From assembly GCF_003325355.1 (NCBI RefSeq), contig NZ_CP030850.1, forward strand, positions 6,337,001-6,401,000: DNA of 64,000 nt. Direction: 5' to 3'. Position 1 is the stretch's first letter. Every line of letters starts with the position of its first letter. Below, piece by piece: positions 1-9,152 of this stretch. Under the pieces are notes generated by a model. That model was given only the letters and a program-made list of their open reading frames with translations, was not told the DNA's origin and made no database searches. This DNA is from Runella rosea (GTDB lineage: Bacteria > Bacteroidota > Bacteroidia > Cytophagales > Spirosomataceae). The position numbers and the translations under genes are program-made.

Positions 1-90
1 ACGGTCAAACTTGGCGGCTTCGTGTTTGATAAAAGCTCCCGCTTCGCGGACAATTTCTATGGTTTGGTGGGTGATATTTTCGAGATTCAT
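1..90 (-). CDS. Inositol monophosphatase family protein, N-terminal fragment
   Basis: Only the first 30 codons lie in the window; the gene runs off the left edge. The start ATG is the complement of positions 88-90. The translation (MNLENITHQTIEIVREAG, then AFIKHEAAKFDR) resembles the N-terminal helix of bacterial inositol monophosphatases (SuhB type), which hydrolyse myo-inositol phosphates. No catalytic motif is inside the window, so the call rests on N-terminal resemblance only. It would be read leftwards, in the same direction as the two genes to its right. Confidence 0.5.
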   Translation of the reverse strand, partial: MNLENITHQTIEIVREAGAFIKHEAAKFDR

Positions 91-119
91 GGTATTTATA
101 ATTGATAAATTGGCATGGC

Positions 120-1295
120 TTAAACGCGTTTGCGGAGAAAGTTGAGGCGTGCAATGAGACTTATAATGAAAACGCTTGCGCCCGAAGGGATAGCGGAATC
201 TCCCACTAGAAAATTGTCGAGGACTGAAAAAACAACTGCAAGGATAGCAGCAATTAGACTTATCGTAACAAACTTTTTTCCTATGGGATGTTTGAGGAAA
301 AAGATAAGTGGCAAATGAAACGGAAATACCCACAGCAAGTTTACGTTCCAAGCGGTTACTCCGTGGTCAGTAGCAATCCATAGTAGCAATAAAATCCAAC
401 CAGCTAAACCGATAAGGCCAAAGAAAATCTTGTCAAATAGGAAGGTTACCTTTGGTTTTTTTTGTTGTAGGTTGGTAAAAAGAAGGATTAAAATTCCCAA
501 AAGAGCGAAGATTGTTATTGGACTGTAAAGCATCTCCCATGTGTTGGAATTCGCTTCTTTCTGCAACTTGGTGAATAAACTTTTATATTCCAATACAGCT
601 TTTTGTCCGCCAATGGTGGCTAATTCTAAGTGCAGTTTCAAATTATCAGGCAAGTACATTTCTTCTTGAACGAGTGCTTTTCTATCGGAAGGTAGACCAA
701 TTGCGAGATTCATTCCAAACTTTGCCCAAGGTTTTTCCCCTAAATACTTGTTCATCCACCACCGAAAGCTTTTTAGCATACCCTCTTTTTCAATAGTGTT
801 ACGGCTGAAAACCAAACTATCCCCGCAGGCGGCTTTTAGCGCATCCCGCAGGCGCGTCGCACAGTTGTCGTAAAAGAACTTGTAGGCGTACTGTCGATTT
901 TGGGGCAGATAATTGTTCTCCAAGTAATCGTACAGTTTCTGTTTTTGGTTTTGCGAAAGATTCAATACCTGTTCTGTCACGCTGCGATTTTCGGCTTGCG
1001 CGCCATACATCGTGTAATACATCGGCGAAACCGACAACTGATAGGGGAGGGTACCGCGCATAAACTTGATATAAAATCCCTCGGTTCTAAAATCAAAAGT
1101 GCCATAATTATAGACTTTATCAATGCCTTGCATAGGGTCAGAAACCCAAAGCGCATTATGGCCAAAGCTGCTGTATAATTCTGCTCCTGGAGAGACCGTG
1201 ATGAGACTTACCTTGGCGTCTGGGCTCAGGGATTGGGCAAAGAGGGAGTAAGCAGTAAACAGTAGGCAGTAGGCAGTGAGCAGTAGGCGGTACAC
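120..1295 (-). CDS. DUF4105 (Lnb N-terminal-like) membrane protein
   Basis: About 391 residues from a GTG at 1293-1295. An open frame continues upstream to 1523 but runs into the end of rsmI and through a low-complexity repeat, so I prefer the GTG just before the signal peptide (YRLLLTAYCLLFTAYSLFAQ). Next comes the DUF4105 domain, with SPGAELYSSFGHNALWV, YNYGTFDF and the DNCATRLRDAL segment. The last 140 residues contain about five hydrophobic segments. The domain is known from Bacteroidota and proteobacterial envelope proteins and is annotated as a predicted protease or peptidase fold; the substrate is unknown. Oddly, the signal peptide is encoded by tandem 7-bp repeats continuous with the upstream intergenic repeat. 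The exact start is uncertain. Confidence 0.75.
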   Translation of the reverse strand: MYRLLLTAYCLLFTAYSLFAQSLSPDAKVSLITVSPGAELYSSFGHNALWVSDPMQGIDKVYNYGTFDFRTEGFYIKFMRGTLPYQLSVSPMYYTMYGAQAENRSVTEQVLNLSQNQKQKLYDYLENNYLPQNRQYAYKFFYDNCATRLRDALKAACGDSLVFSRNTIEKEGMLKSFRWWMNKYLGEKPWAKFGMNLAIGLPSDRKALVQEEMYLPDNLKLHLELATIGGQKAVLEYKSLFTKLQKEANSNTWEMLYSPITIFALLGILILLFTNLQQKKPKVTFLFDKIFFGLIGLAGWILLLLWIATDHGVTAWNVNLLWVFPFHLPLIFFLKHPIGKKFVTISLIAAILAVVFSVLDNFLVGDSAIPSGASVFIISLIARLNFLRKRV

Positions 1296-1455
1296 GGCGG
1301 TCCGTCGCACGGCGGTCTGTAGTACAGTAGGCACTGAGGGTCGTAGACTGTCAACTGTGTACTCCGAACTGCCCAATATAAACTGTGAACTGAGGACTGC
1401 GTACAGTGGAGTGGAACGACGCTCGCGGCCAACTGCCAACTGCCGACTGTAAATT
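1246..1455. repeat. Degenerate 7-bp repeat (cagtagg / aactgcc type)
   Basis: A low-complexity stretch made of variants of one heptamer: cagtagg, cagtgag and cagtaaa in the left part, and actgcca, actgtga and actgagg in the right part. The two parts read as approximate inverses of each other. It lies between rsmI and the DUF4105 gene and enters the signal-peptide coding part of the latter. It shows no spacer structure, so it is not a CRISPR array. Confidence 0.75.
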
Positions 1456-1461
1456 GAGAAA

Positions 1462-2133
1462 CTATTTCCCTGCAACAACGATAACGATTTCACCTTTGAT
1501 TGTTTTTTCGGCAAAATAAGCAATAATTTCTGTTAAAGTCCCACGGATGGTTTCTTCATAAAGTTTTGTTAATTCCCTTGAAACCGAAGCCTGACGGTCG
1601 GCACCGAAGTACTCCACAAACTGTTGGAGTGATTTGAGCAGGCGGTGTGGCGATTCGTAAAAAATCATCGTGCGCTCTTCTTCTTTTAGTTCAGTGAGGC
1701 GCGTTTGGCGGCCTTTTTTGTGAGGCAAAAAACCTTCAAAAGTAAAGCGGTCGGTGGGCAGTCCTGAATTAACCAAGGCGGGTACAAACGCCGTAGGTCC
1801 GGGCAGACATTCGATGTCGATGCCGTTTTTGAGGCATTCTCGTACCAGCAAAAAACCGGGGTCAGATACCGCTGGCGTACCCGCATCCGAAATCAGGGCC
1901 ATGGTTTCACCTTTCAGAATGCGTTGAATGATCCGCTGCACGGTTTGGTGCTCATTATGGATATGGTAGCTCTGCAAGGGTTTGCTGATACCCAAATGTT
2001 TGAGCAAATGCCCCGACGTGCGGGTGTCTTCGGCCAAAATAACGTCTACACTTTTCAACATATTGATGGCGCGCAGAGTTATATCTTCTAAGTTGCCGAT
2101 GGGCGTAGGGACCAGATAAAGTTTTGGATTCAC
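1462..2133 (-). CDS. rsmI: 16S rRNA (cytidine(1402)-2'-O)-methyltransferase RsmI
   Basis: 223 residues, the usual family length. RsmI 2'-O-methylates C1402 in the decoding centre of 16S rRNA using SAM. The tetrapyrrole-methylase fold is clear: LYLVPTPIGNLEDITLRA at the N-terminus, AEDTRTSGHLLKHLGI, the glycine-rich ALISDAGTPAVSDPG and LPGPTAFVPALVNSGLP, then FYESPHRLLKSL and a C-terminal KGEIVIVV strand. The start is a GTG (complement of 2131-2133); no ATG lies in frame before the stop upstream. It may be cotranscribed with the DUF4105 gene downstream, but the heptamer repeat separates them. Confidence 0.95.
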   Translation of the reverse strand: MNPKLYLVPTPIGNLEDITLRAINMLKSVDVILAEDTRTSGHLLKHLGISKPLQSYHIHNEHQTVQRIIQRILKGETMALISDAGTPAVSDPGFLLVRECLKNGIDIECLPGPTAFVPALVNSGLPTDRFTFEGFLPHKKGRQTRLTELKEEERTMIFYESPHRLLKSLQQFVEYFGADRQASVSRELTKLYEETIRGTLTEIIAYFAEKTIKGEIVIVVAGK

Positions 2134-2498
2134 TGTATATGTTAATTTATGACGTCATTTATTGAATTAGGGCAATTTGTACGATTTCAAGGTGTTAACA
2201 AATATGTTTTATTGGTTTACACTTGGCTTTATGTTTTGCATTTCTGTGACAAAAAAGCCATTTTGAGGTCAAAATAGGGGCAAAAATGTTGTTAACAATT
2301 ATTTAACCAATGGATTTGGAAAAAAAACGATAAAAAAATGTATTATTCCAATAAATCAGGTATTTAGGTCTGCTAACGTACTATTTTCTTTCCAAAGTGC
2401 TTTTGTTTGTCCCATAATTTTCTTGTTTCTTTGCAGCGATTTTTGACATCAACCAACTGATTTTACCAAACACAATTCTAACCAAAATTCCCAAATTT
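2134..2498. other. Divergent intergenic region upstream of the TonB receptor gene
   Basis: 365 bp, AT-rich and without a gene. It contains two copies of the palindrome TGTTAACA (2193-2200 and 2290-2297; the second extends to TTGTTAACAA) and a separate perfect palindrome, ATTTTGA-gg-TCAAAAT (2260-2275). These could be binding sites for a dimeric regulator of rsmI or of the receptor gene. No protein-coding potential is visible. Confidence 0.4.
2402..2433 (+). promoter_or_regulatory. Candidate Bacteroidota promoter for the TonB receptor gene
   Basis: TTTG at 2402-2405, then 20 bp, then TTTCTTTG at 2426-2433, one base off the TAnnTTTG -7 consensus. The predicted transcript starts near 2438, giving a leader of about 60 nt before the ATG at 2499. 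Confidence 0.45.
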
Positions 2499-5400
2499 AT
2501 GAATGTTAAACATTTACAAAGGAAGAGGGTAATAATTGCACTTTTCGCAGTCGTTGCTTCTCTCTTTATGGTTTTACCGGCGGCACAAGCCCAAGTTACC
2601 GCTTCTTCAATTCGGGGTATTGTAAAAGATGATAAAGGAGCAGAGCTTCCGGGCGCTACCATCGTAGCTACTCACTTACCTTCTGGAACAAAATACGGGA
2701 CCGTTACCAACGAAAAAGGACGTTACGTTTTACCTTCTGTTCGGGTAGGTGGACCCTACAAAGTTACGGTTACTTTTGTTGGCTTTAAAGAACAATCTAA
2801 AGAAGACATTTCTGCCAACTTAGGTGCCTCGTCTGATGCTAACTTCTCGTTGGTTGAAGATGGAAAAGAGATTCAGGAAATTGTGGTAACCAGCGGTCGT
2901 TCGGATATTTTCTCTTCAGGACGCACGGGGGCGGCTACTACATTGGGCCTCAACGCCGTAAACAGCTTGCCTACTATCGGTCGTACCATTGATGACATCA
3001 CCAAGTACAATGCGTACAGCAACGGCCGCTCATTTGCGGGTCAGGATAGCCGTCTCAACAACTTTACCATCGACGGTGCGGTGTTTAATAACGGTTTTGG
3101 ATTGGGTTCTTCGGCTCAGGCTGGTGGACGTACTGGAACTACCGCCGTATCGTTGGATGCGATTGAGCAGGTACAAATCAACATTGCACCTTTCGACGTA
3201 CGTCAATCAGGCTTTGCGGGTGCTGGTATCAACGCCGTTACTCGCTCAGGAACAAACGAAGTGACGGGTTCGGCCTACTATCTTACAAGAGGCAGCGACT
3301 TAGTCGGTAAAAAAGCGGACGGAAGAGATTTGCCAACGGTGAATATCAACGAGAAAACATTTGGTTTCCGCGTGGGTGCGCCAATCATTAAAGATAAGTT
3401 GTTCATTTTTGCCAACTTCGAAAACTTTACTAGCTCTACACCAGCTACTACCTGGGTGGCGGCTCGTGCGGGCGCTGCTGGTAACGTTTCTCGCGTTACT
3501 TACGATGACTTGACCGATATTGCCAACTTTATGAAGACCAACTTCAATTATGAATCAGGGGCTATCGACAACTTTAATAATGAAGTTAAAAGTACCAAAG
3601 GATTGGTTCGTCTCGATTACAACATCAATAACAACCACAAGTTGACGTTGCGCTACTCGCACCATAATTCACAGTCGGGAGCCATCATCAGCAATAGTAA
3701 CAGTAGCAACACCGCAGGAAACGGTAACCGTACCAACTCTTCGTTGGCACTTTCGCCCGAAAATACGGGTTACCTGATTGCTGATAACACTCGTTCTTTG
3801 GTTGCTGAATTGAACTCTAACTTTGGCGGTAAATTTGCCAATAACTTCATCGCTACCTATAACAAGCAAAATGAAGATCGTCAGTACAAGAATGAAATCT
3901 TCCCAACGATTGACATTTTGAAGGACGGAAGCACGTACACTTCTACGGGTTTTGACCCTTTTACGCCCAACAACAAGCTGAACTACTCAACGTTAAACTT
4001 TACCAATAACTTGAGCTACTTTGCGGGTAAACATACATTGACGCTGGGTTTAGCCTATGAGCACTTTACGTCAAACAACGTATTCTTCCCATCTTCAAAC
4101 GGAGTTTATGTTTTCAATTCAATCGACGATTTCAAAACGGCTTTGTTGGCTTATAAAGCCAATCCAAATTTGACGGTTTCACCAGTAACAATGCCTCGTT
4201 TCAACTACCGCTATTCGTTGTTGCCAAACGGAGCTGAGCCTTTGCAGACCTTGAAGCAATCGACCTACACGGCTTATGTACAGGATGAGTTTCAGGTAAA
4301 TGATAAATTCAAACTTACAGGCGGTGTTCGTTTTGACATGTTTGATTACAATGATGATTTAGCCAAGGACTTCAACAACCCTGTTGTTGCTGATTTGACG
4401 TACAAAGATGAAAACGGTAAAGACTTAAAAGTAAGCACGGGTACATTTCCAAGCAACAAACTTTTGGTCTCTCCTCGTATCGGTTTTAACTTGGATGTGA
4501 AAGGTGACAGAACGACCCAAATCAGAGGTGGAACGGGTATCTTTGTATCGCGTATTCCGCAAGTATTGGTGTCAAACCAATTGGGTAACAACGGGGTAAA
4601 CACCGCAGTGTTGAACTTTACCAATACCACTGCCTATCCCTTTACGTTGGATCCTACCCGCTACAAGCCTGCTACAACGGACATCACTAAACTGCCAGCT
4701 TACGTAATCAATGCCTCAGTAGATGGATTGAAAAACCCCGTCATTTGGAAGTCTAACTTGGCGATTGACCAAAAATTGCCTTGGGGATTGATCGGAACAT
4801 TGGAAGGTATCTATAACAAGAATATTCAGGCGCTTCGCTACATTGATGGGAACTTAAATGGTCCAAACAGAACTTTGAGCGGTCCAGATACGCGTGGCCG
4901 TTTCCCTGGTTCGGGTTTATCAGGAGCAGCCGTTAACCCTGCCCGTTTTATCAACTCCGCAAACACCAACGCGTTTATCCTGACCAATACAAAAGAAGGT
5001 TACTCGTACTCTTTCACGGCTAAATTGGAAAAAACAGCAACCAAAGGCTTGAGCGGTATGCTAGGATATACCTACTCATTAGCGAAAGATATTCAATCGG
5101 TAGCGAGTACGGTATTGGCCAACATTCCAACGGTTGCGGGTCAAAACTTCTTGACTCCATCATGGTCTGACAACGACTTGCGTCACCGTTTTGTAGGATA
5201 CCTCAACTATCGTTTGAACTACGGCGGTAAATTGGGTGGTTCTACCATGTTTACTTTGGGTATGGTTTCCAACAGCGGATTTAAAATCTCGTATACTTCA
5301 GGAAGTGACATCAACGGCGACGGTCAGAACAACGACCTTATCTTTGTACCAAACAAAGGGTCTGACTTAACATTTGCTACTTTGACTGCGGGCGGAAAAA

Positions 5401-5834
5401 CCTTCACTCCTGACCAACAGGCGGCGGCGTTTGATGCTTACATCGAAAACGATCCTTATTTGAAATCACGTCGCGGTCAATATGCAGAACGTAACGGTGC
5501 CGAAGTGCCTTGGCTGACTCGTTTTGACTTTACTGTAGAACAAGATTTTTATGTATCGGTAGGTGCAAAAGGAAAGAAAAATATCATCCGTCTACGTTTT
5601 GACGTCTTGAACGTAGGTAACCTCATTAACAATGCCTGGGGTGTAGCTGAAACAACTACTACCACCAACCCATTGACAATGGCATCTATCAGCGCAGCGG
5701 GCGTTCCAACGTATCGTATGGCTACGCAATCTGTAAATGGAGAAACTATCTTGTTGCGTGATGCATTTGTAAAGAGCATCAACGTAAACAACGTATGGCA
5801 AGGTCAGTTCGGTATTCGCTACATATTCAACTAG
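2499..5834 (+). CDS. TonB-dependent receptor, Oar-like, with carboxypeptidase-regulatory domain
   Basis: 1111 residues. A signal peptide (about 1-32, ending LPAAQAQ) is followed by a carboxypeptidase regulatory-like beta-sandwich (about 35-120; [18 protein letters not shown], then [15 protein letters not shown]), a plug domain (about 125-240; [33 protein letters not shown]) and a long 22-strand-type beta-barrel ending in FGIRYIFN with a terminal aromatic-rich strand. Such outer-membrane proteins take up ligands using TonB/ExbBD energy. The plug/barrel style is that of Oar-like receptors rather than SusC, and no susD follows, so a glycan-uptake role is not supported. It is a single-gene unit: its own promoter region lies upstream and a strong terminator downstream. 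The substrate is unknown. Confidence 0.9.
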   Translation: MNVKHLQRKRVIIALFAVVASLFMVLPAAQAQVTASSIRGIVKDDKGAELPGATIVATHLPSGTKYGTVTNEKGRYVLPSVRVGGPYKVTVTFVGFKEQSKEDISANLGASSDANFSLVEDGKEIQEIVVTSGRSDIFSSGRTGAATTLGLNAVNSLPTIGRTIDDITKYNAYSNGRSFAGQDSRLNNFTIDGAVFNNGFGLGSSAQAGGRTGTTAVSLDAIEQVQINIAPFDVRQSGFAGAGINAVTRSGTNEVTGSAYYLTRGSDLVGKKADGRDLPTVNINEKTFGFRVGAPIIKDKLFIFANFENFTSSTPATTWVAARAGAAGNVSRVTYDDLTDIANFMKTNFNYESGAIDNFNNEVKSTKGLVRLDYNINNNHKLTLRYSHHNSQSGAIISNSNSSNTAGNGNRTNSSLALSPENTGYLIADNTRSLVAELNSNFGGKFANNFIATYNKQNEDRQYKNEIFPTIDILKDGSTYTSTGFDPFTPNNKLNYSTLNFTNNLSYFAGKHTLTLGLAYEHFTSNNVFFPSSNGVYVFNSIDDFKTALLAYKANPNLTVSPVTMPRFNYRYSLLPNGAEPLQTLKQSTYTAYVQDEFQVNDKFKLTGGVRFDMFDYNDDLAKDFNNPVVADLTYKDENGKDLKVSTGTFPSNKLLVSPRIGFNLDVKGDRTTQIRGGTGIFVSRIPQVLVSNQLGNNGVNTAVLNFTNTTAYPFTLDPTRYKPATTDITKLPAYVINASVDGLKNPVIWKSNLAIDQKLPWGLIGTLEGIYNKNIQALRYIDGNLNGPNRTLSGPDTRGRFPGSGLSGAAVNPARFINSANTNAFILTNTKEGYSYSFTAKLEKTATKGLSGMLGYTYSLAKDIQSVASTVLANIPTVAGQNFLTPSWSDNDLRHRFVGYLNYRLNYGGKLGGSTMFTLGMVSNSGFKISYTSGSDINGDGQNNDLIFVPNKGSDLTFATLTAGGKTFTPDQQAAAFDAYIENDPYLKSRRGQYAERNGAEVPWLTRFDFTVEQDFYVSVGAKGKKNIIRLRFDVLNVGNLINNAWGVAETTTTTNPLTMASISAAGVPTYRMATQSVNGETILLRDAFVKSINVNNVWQGQFGIRYIFN

Positions 5835-5860
5835 CATTTGCCGTTTTTATCACCCAAAAG

Positions 5861-5887
5861 TCCCACGCCTAAAACGTGGGATTTTTT
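5861..5887 (+). terminator. Rho-independent terminator of the TonB receptor gene
   Basis: Perfect 7-bp stem TCCCACG (5861-5867) / CGTGGGA (5875-5881) with a 7-nt loop, followed by six T (5882-5887), 27 bp after the receptor stop codon. Confidence 0.9.
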
Positions 5888-6036
5888 GTGAAAAAGAGCC
5901 AAATTCGTCAGATAATAAAAAAAAAGCTCCCTTTTAAATTTTTCAGTTTTTCTGTTTCTAATTTTTCTGTTTCTTAGTGTCGCTTTTCTTTGTTCTTTTG
6001 CAGGGAAAACAGTAAACCACCAAAACTTAATACATT

Positions 6037-6414
6037 ATGTCGCAAAAGCGCGTTCTCATCGCTGAGGATAGTTCCGTAATCCAAAACTTAGCCCGTAAGA
6101 TTTTGGAATTTCAAAATTATGAAATTACAGCCGTCAAAAACGGTGAGCAAGTAATGCAAATTGTAGACAAAGAAGATTTTGACATCGTTTTGCTCGACAT
6201 CAACATGCCCATCATGGACGGCATGGAGTGCGTAAAAGCCATCCGAGCGCTCGGCGATAAGAAAAAATCAAACTTGCCAGTCGTGGCCATCACGGGCAAT
6301 GCCAAAAACTACTCGGAAGAAGAATTTAAGGCCGCAGGCTTCAACGATGTGCTGGTAAAACCACTCAACTTTGACCGCCTCGTGGAGATTGTAAATGAAT
6401 TAACGGAAGAGTAA
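6037..6414 (+). CDS. Single-domain response regulator (CheY-like receiver)
   Basis: 125 residues, only a receiver domain. The acidic pair E10-D11, phospho-acceptor D54 (LLDINMPIMDGM), T86 (AITGNA) and K108 (LVKPL) are all present, so it should be phosphorylatable. There is no output domain, so it would act by protein contact, as in CheY or Spo0F-type phosphorelays. No histidine kinase is adjacent; the nearest is the sensor kinase at 49.2 kb. The partner is unknown. It is preceded by a T-rich leader and followed by an inverted octamer repeat. Confidence 0.9.
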   Translation: MSQKRVLIAEDSSVIQNLARKILEFQNYEITAVKNGEQVMQIVDKEDFDIVLLDINMPIMDGMECVKAIRALGDKKKSNLPVVAITGNAKNYSEEEFKAAGFNDVLVKPLNFDRLVEIVNELTEE

Positions 6415-6418
6415 TAGC

Positions 6419-6487
6419 GGAAGCGAGAAGTGAGAAGCGAGAATGAAAAAACATCACTCGCTCCTGACTTCTCGCTCCTCACTTCTT
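6419..6487. repeat. Inverted low-complexity repeat (agaagtgagaagcgag type)
   Basis: The intergenic DNA consists of variants of gaagcgag / gaagtgag on the left and their complements ctcgctcc / ctcacttc on the right. The arms 6427-6441 and 6457-6471 pair at 13 of 15 positions around a 15-nt loop, which would give a long hairpin between the receiver gene and the MBL-fold gene. Its style matches the heptamer repeat near position 1300. Confidence 0.65.
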
Positions 6488-6491
6488 AAAA

Positions 6492-7253
6492 ATGATTGTC
6501 ACACTCCTAGGTACCGGAACTTCTTCGGGCATACCGTTGATTGGCTGTAGCTGCGATGTATGTCGCTCGTTGGACTACCGCGACAAACGGCTGCGGGTTT
6601 CGATACACTTGGCAGTAAACGGCCATCACTTTGTCGTTGATACTGGCCCAGACTTTCGTCAACAGATGTTGCGGGAAGGAATCAGTCAATTGGATGCCGT
6701 AATCTTCACGCATCAGCACAAAGACCACACCGCAGGGCTGGACGACGTCCGTGCGTTTAATTTCCTTCAGCAGCGCGATATGCCCGTTTATGGACGTGCG
6801 GAAGTACTTGAGCAAATTCACCGCGAATTTGAATACGTTTTTGCCGAGCACCGTTATCCGGGCATTCCCCGCCTGCAACTTCACGAAATTAGCAATACCC
6901 CTTTTGAGGTCAAAGGCGTCACTTTTATCCCCATTGACGTGCTCCACCACAAACTCCCCGTTTTTGGCTTTCGGGTAAACAACTTCGCATACGTGACCGA
7001 CGTAAATCACATATCGGAGTCTGAACAACACAAGCTGAAAGGATTGGATGTGCTGGTGCTGGGAGCCCTTCAGCGAGATCAACATATTTCTCACTATTCA
7101 CTGGAGCAGGCATTGGGCATGGTGGAAAGGCTCCAACCCAAAATGACCTATTTTACGCACCTTAGTCATAAAATGGGTAAACACGGCGACGTGGAAAAGG
7201 AGCTTCCGCCCACGGTGCGACTGGGGTACGATGGCCTAAAATTGAGATTGTAG
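6492..7253 (+). CDS. MBL-fold metallo-hydrolase (PhnP / phosphodiesterase type)
   Basis: 253 residues. Zinc-binding motifs of the metallo-beta-lactamase fold are visible: FTHQHKDHTAGLDD (HxHxDH), VDTGPDFR, VLHHKLPVFGFR, FAYVTDVNHI and the C-terminal YFTHLSHKMG. An N-terminal CSCDVC cluster precedes the fold, as in PhnP-like phosphoribosyl cyclic phosphodiesterases, whose N-terminal cysteines bind an extra zinc. In Bacteroidota this gene is usually outside phosphonate operons, and none is adjacent here, so the natural substrate (a cyclic phosphodiester or related compound) is not established. Cytoplasmic; no signal peptide. Confidence 0.85.
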   Translation: MIVTLLGTGTSSGIPLIGCSCDVCRSLDYRDKRLRVSIHLAVNGHHFVVDTGPDFRQQMLREGISQLDAVIFTHQHKDHTAGLDDVRAFNFLQQRDMPVYGRAEVLEQIHREFEYVFAEHRYPGIPRLQLHEISNTPFEVKGVTFIPIDVLHHKLPVFGFRVNNFAYVTDVNHISESEQHKLKGLDVLVLGALQRDQHISHYSLEQALGMVERLQPKMTYFTHLSHKMGKHGDVEKELPPTVRLGYDGLKLRL

Positions 7254-7346
7254 CAAAGCTTAAATAAAAGTGTAATTTTTTTTAAGCCGAAACCAGTTGA
7301 TTATCAGTGAAGAAGCAGATTGTTTGAAAATTTTACACATTTTTCG

Positions 7347-7377
7347 TTTGGAATTGAAATTTAAACAGCTACCTTTG
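7347..7377 (+). promoter_or_regulatory. Promoter of tRNA-Arg
   Basis: TTTG (7347-7350), exactly 19 bp, then TACCTTTG (7370-7377): a full match to the Bacteroidota -33/-7 consensus. The tRNA begins 33 bp further on. Confidence 0.7.
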
Positions 7378-7409
7378 CAGTCCCAAAACAATGGGAAACA
7401 CAATGAATC

Positions 7410-7483
7410 GGATGCGTAGCTCAATTGGATAGAGCACCTGACTACGGATCAGGAGGTTTGGGGTTCGAATCCCTACGCGTCCA
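7410..7483 (+). tRNA. tRNA-Arg (anticodon ACG)
   Basis: 74-nt cloverleaf. The acceptor stem GGATGCG / CGCGTCC has one T-G wobble, the D-arm is GCTC...GAGC, the anticodon stem CCTGA / TCAGG holds the loop CTACGGA (anticodon ACG, reading CGN codons after A-to-I editing), and the T-arm contains GGTTCGAATCC. The discriminator is A7483; CCA is not encoded. It is the insertion site of the island that follows. Confidence 0.97.
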
Positions 7484-7516
7484 CACTTTGCACATCTGAT
7501 GCGATCTGATAACAAT

Positions 7517-7552
7517 AAAAACCGCTTCTACGCTATGTAGAAGCGGTTTTTT
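7517..7552 (+). terminator. Terminator after tRNA-Arg
   Basis: Perfect 15-bp inverted repeat: AAAAACCGCTTCTAC (7517-7531), 5-nt loop, complement 7537-7551 ending in a T run. It works in principle on both strands. It separates the tRNA transcript from the integrase. Confidence 0.9.
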
Positions 7553-7594
7553 AGTTCTGTGCAATTCTCAGCTATTCAGAAAAGTTTCAGATAA

Positions 7595-8807
7595 ATGGGC
7601 AAAATAACATTCCATGTAGACTTGGACAATCGCGTCAAAAAAGACGGTACGCAAAACATTCAACTAAGAATTACGCAAGCCAAAAAAAAGCTTCGGGTTG
7701 CAGTCGGTTTTTCGGTCCAAAAAATTCACTGGAATGATGAAAAAAAGGAAGTAAGAAGAACGCACCCATTGCATTCTCAAATTAATAACACAATCAAGTC
7801 AAAGTTGCTGGAGGTTGAACGCACCTACCTCAAAAGCCAAGTTACGAGTAGAAAAGTGACCGCCTCGACCCTTCAAAAACAGTTAAAAAAGGAAATAGCG
7901 GGAGAGAGTTTTGTGCAGTACAGTAAACTTCGTGCTCAACAGATCACAAATCCAAGTAGCCGTAGCGCCTGTAAATCGGTACTAAGCAATCTTGACGTAT
8001 ACCTTAAAGGGAAAGACTTACTTTTTGAGGAAATTGATTACGATTGGATAAAAGACTATGAACGATACTTGAAAAAGCTCAGCAATGCCACCAACACCAT
8101 TTATAACAACCTCAAACCGTTAAAGGCATCCTATAATGAGGCTATCAAGTCAGGATTATTTGAGCCTGATAAAATGTCGCCTTGGATGCGGTATGAGGGC
8201 AAAAAAGCAAAGTCGGTCAGGACGCGCTTAACGATAGAGCAAATTGCCTTGCTTGAAAAGCTCAACCTTCGCCCTGGCACTAATAAATTTCAAGCACATA
8301 ATTTCTTCCTATTTTCTTTTTACCTGCAAGGGATGCGGGTTTCTGACGCGTTGCAGTTAAAATGGGCCAATATCATCAATGGGCGCCTTGAATACAAAGC
8401 ATCCAAAACTGAAAAGAGCCGAAGTAAAAAGATCATCCAAAAAGCGGCTGAAATACTCAACATATACCGTAAGCCAAGACAAAAGCCAACTGAAAATATC
8501 TTCCCTTTCCTGAAAGATTTGAAAGAAAGCCAATTTGCTGATGATGTTTGGCGCAAAAAATTAGAACGGCTACCTCAGTGATTAATAACGAACTTAAAGA
8601 TATTGCGTCCATGATCGGCGTAAGTAAATTAACTACGCATATCGCAAGGCATAGTTTTGCCGAAATCGCAAAGCAAAAAACAGGCGGTTATGTAGCTGCC
8701 GTATCGGCTGCTCTGGACCACAGTTCGATTGCCATCGCTACTGCCTACTTCAAGATGCTACACAGGCAGAAAACGACACTCTGGTTGATACTTTTTTTGG
8801 AGATTGA
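7595..8807 (+). pseudogene. Tyrosine recombinase / integrase, two frameshifts
   Basis: Three reading frames together give one phage-type integrase. Frame one (7595-8581) has an N-terminal arm-binding region (KITFHVDLDNRVKKDGTQNI), a SAM-like core-binding domain and the first catalytic Arg (GMRVSDALQLKW), then ends in a premature stop. Frame two continues with SVINNELKDIASMIG, HIARHSFAEIA (HxxR) and the catalytic Tyr (AIATAYFK). Frame three supplies the natural tail (DATQAENDTLVDTFFGD) to the stop at 8805-8807. Each change equals loss of one base, near 8572 and near 8747. All catalytic residues survive but not in one frame. Bacteroidota integrases of this kind mobilise islands at tRNA genes; this copy should be inactive unless the breaks are sequencing errors. 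Confidence 0.85.
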
Positions 8808-9152
8808 CTTTTAATATTAAATCTGTGTACTCAATTTCCTAGATCATTAACAATAAAATTTAATCAGTATAGAATGCTTAAAAATGGGACTATATAATTA
8901 TTTAATGGATAATGTTGAACAGTCAACATGTTTAGTTTGTGATTTTATTGTAACTCCAATCAATGCAAATCCAACATTAGATGGCTTCGAGTATCTCTAT
9001 AATAATCATCGATGGTCTTTATTATGGGATTCGCAGTAGTAAAAGTATAGAGAAATGAGTTCTAATACTTTCATCGTCAAAAATCACAACAAAGTTATTG
9101 ACTTAAATATTACTTCTTTCTTTAGATATTTCATCCATTATTCAGATAAACA
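8808..9152. other. Gene-poor spacer with two tiny ORFs
   Basis: AT-rich spacer between the broken integrase and the glycosyltransferase. Two short frames exist: 8884-9039 (51 codons, starting MGLYNYLMDNVEQSTCLVCD) and 9055-9156 (33 codons, starting MSSNTFIVKNHNKVID), the second overlapping the next gene as ATGA. I recognise neither; they may be remnants of a lost gene. The ATGA overlap of the second one is the only sign of translation. Confidence 0.3.

Noticed and set aside
1246-1455. CRISPR-like array in the heptamer repeat
   Set aside because: Units are 7 bp without spacers, and both orientations occur; no cas genes are near.
2499-5834. SusC-type glycan uptake system
   Set aside because: No susD partner follows, and the plug and barrel style is Oar-like.
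6037-6414. Pairing of the lone receiver with the sensor kinase at 49.2 kb
   Set aside because: The genes are 43 kb apart, and HisKA_3 kinases normally pair with NarL-type regulators carrying HTH domains, which this protein lacks.
6507-7094. 195-codon ORF opposite the MBL-fold gene
   Set aside because: The plus-strand gene has all zinc motifs; the antisense frame shows no family features.
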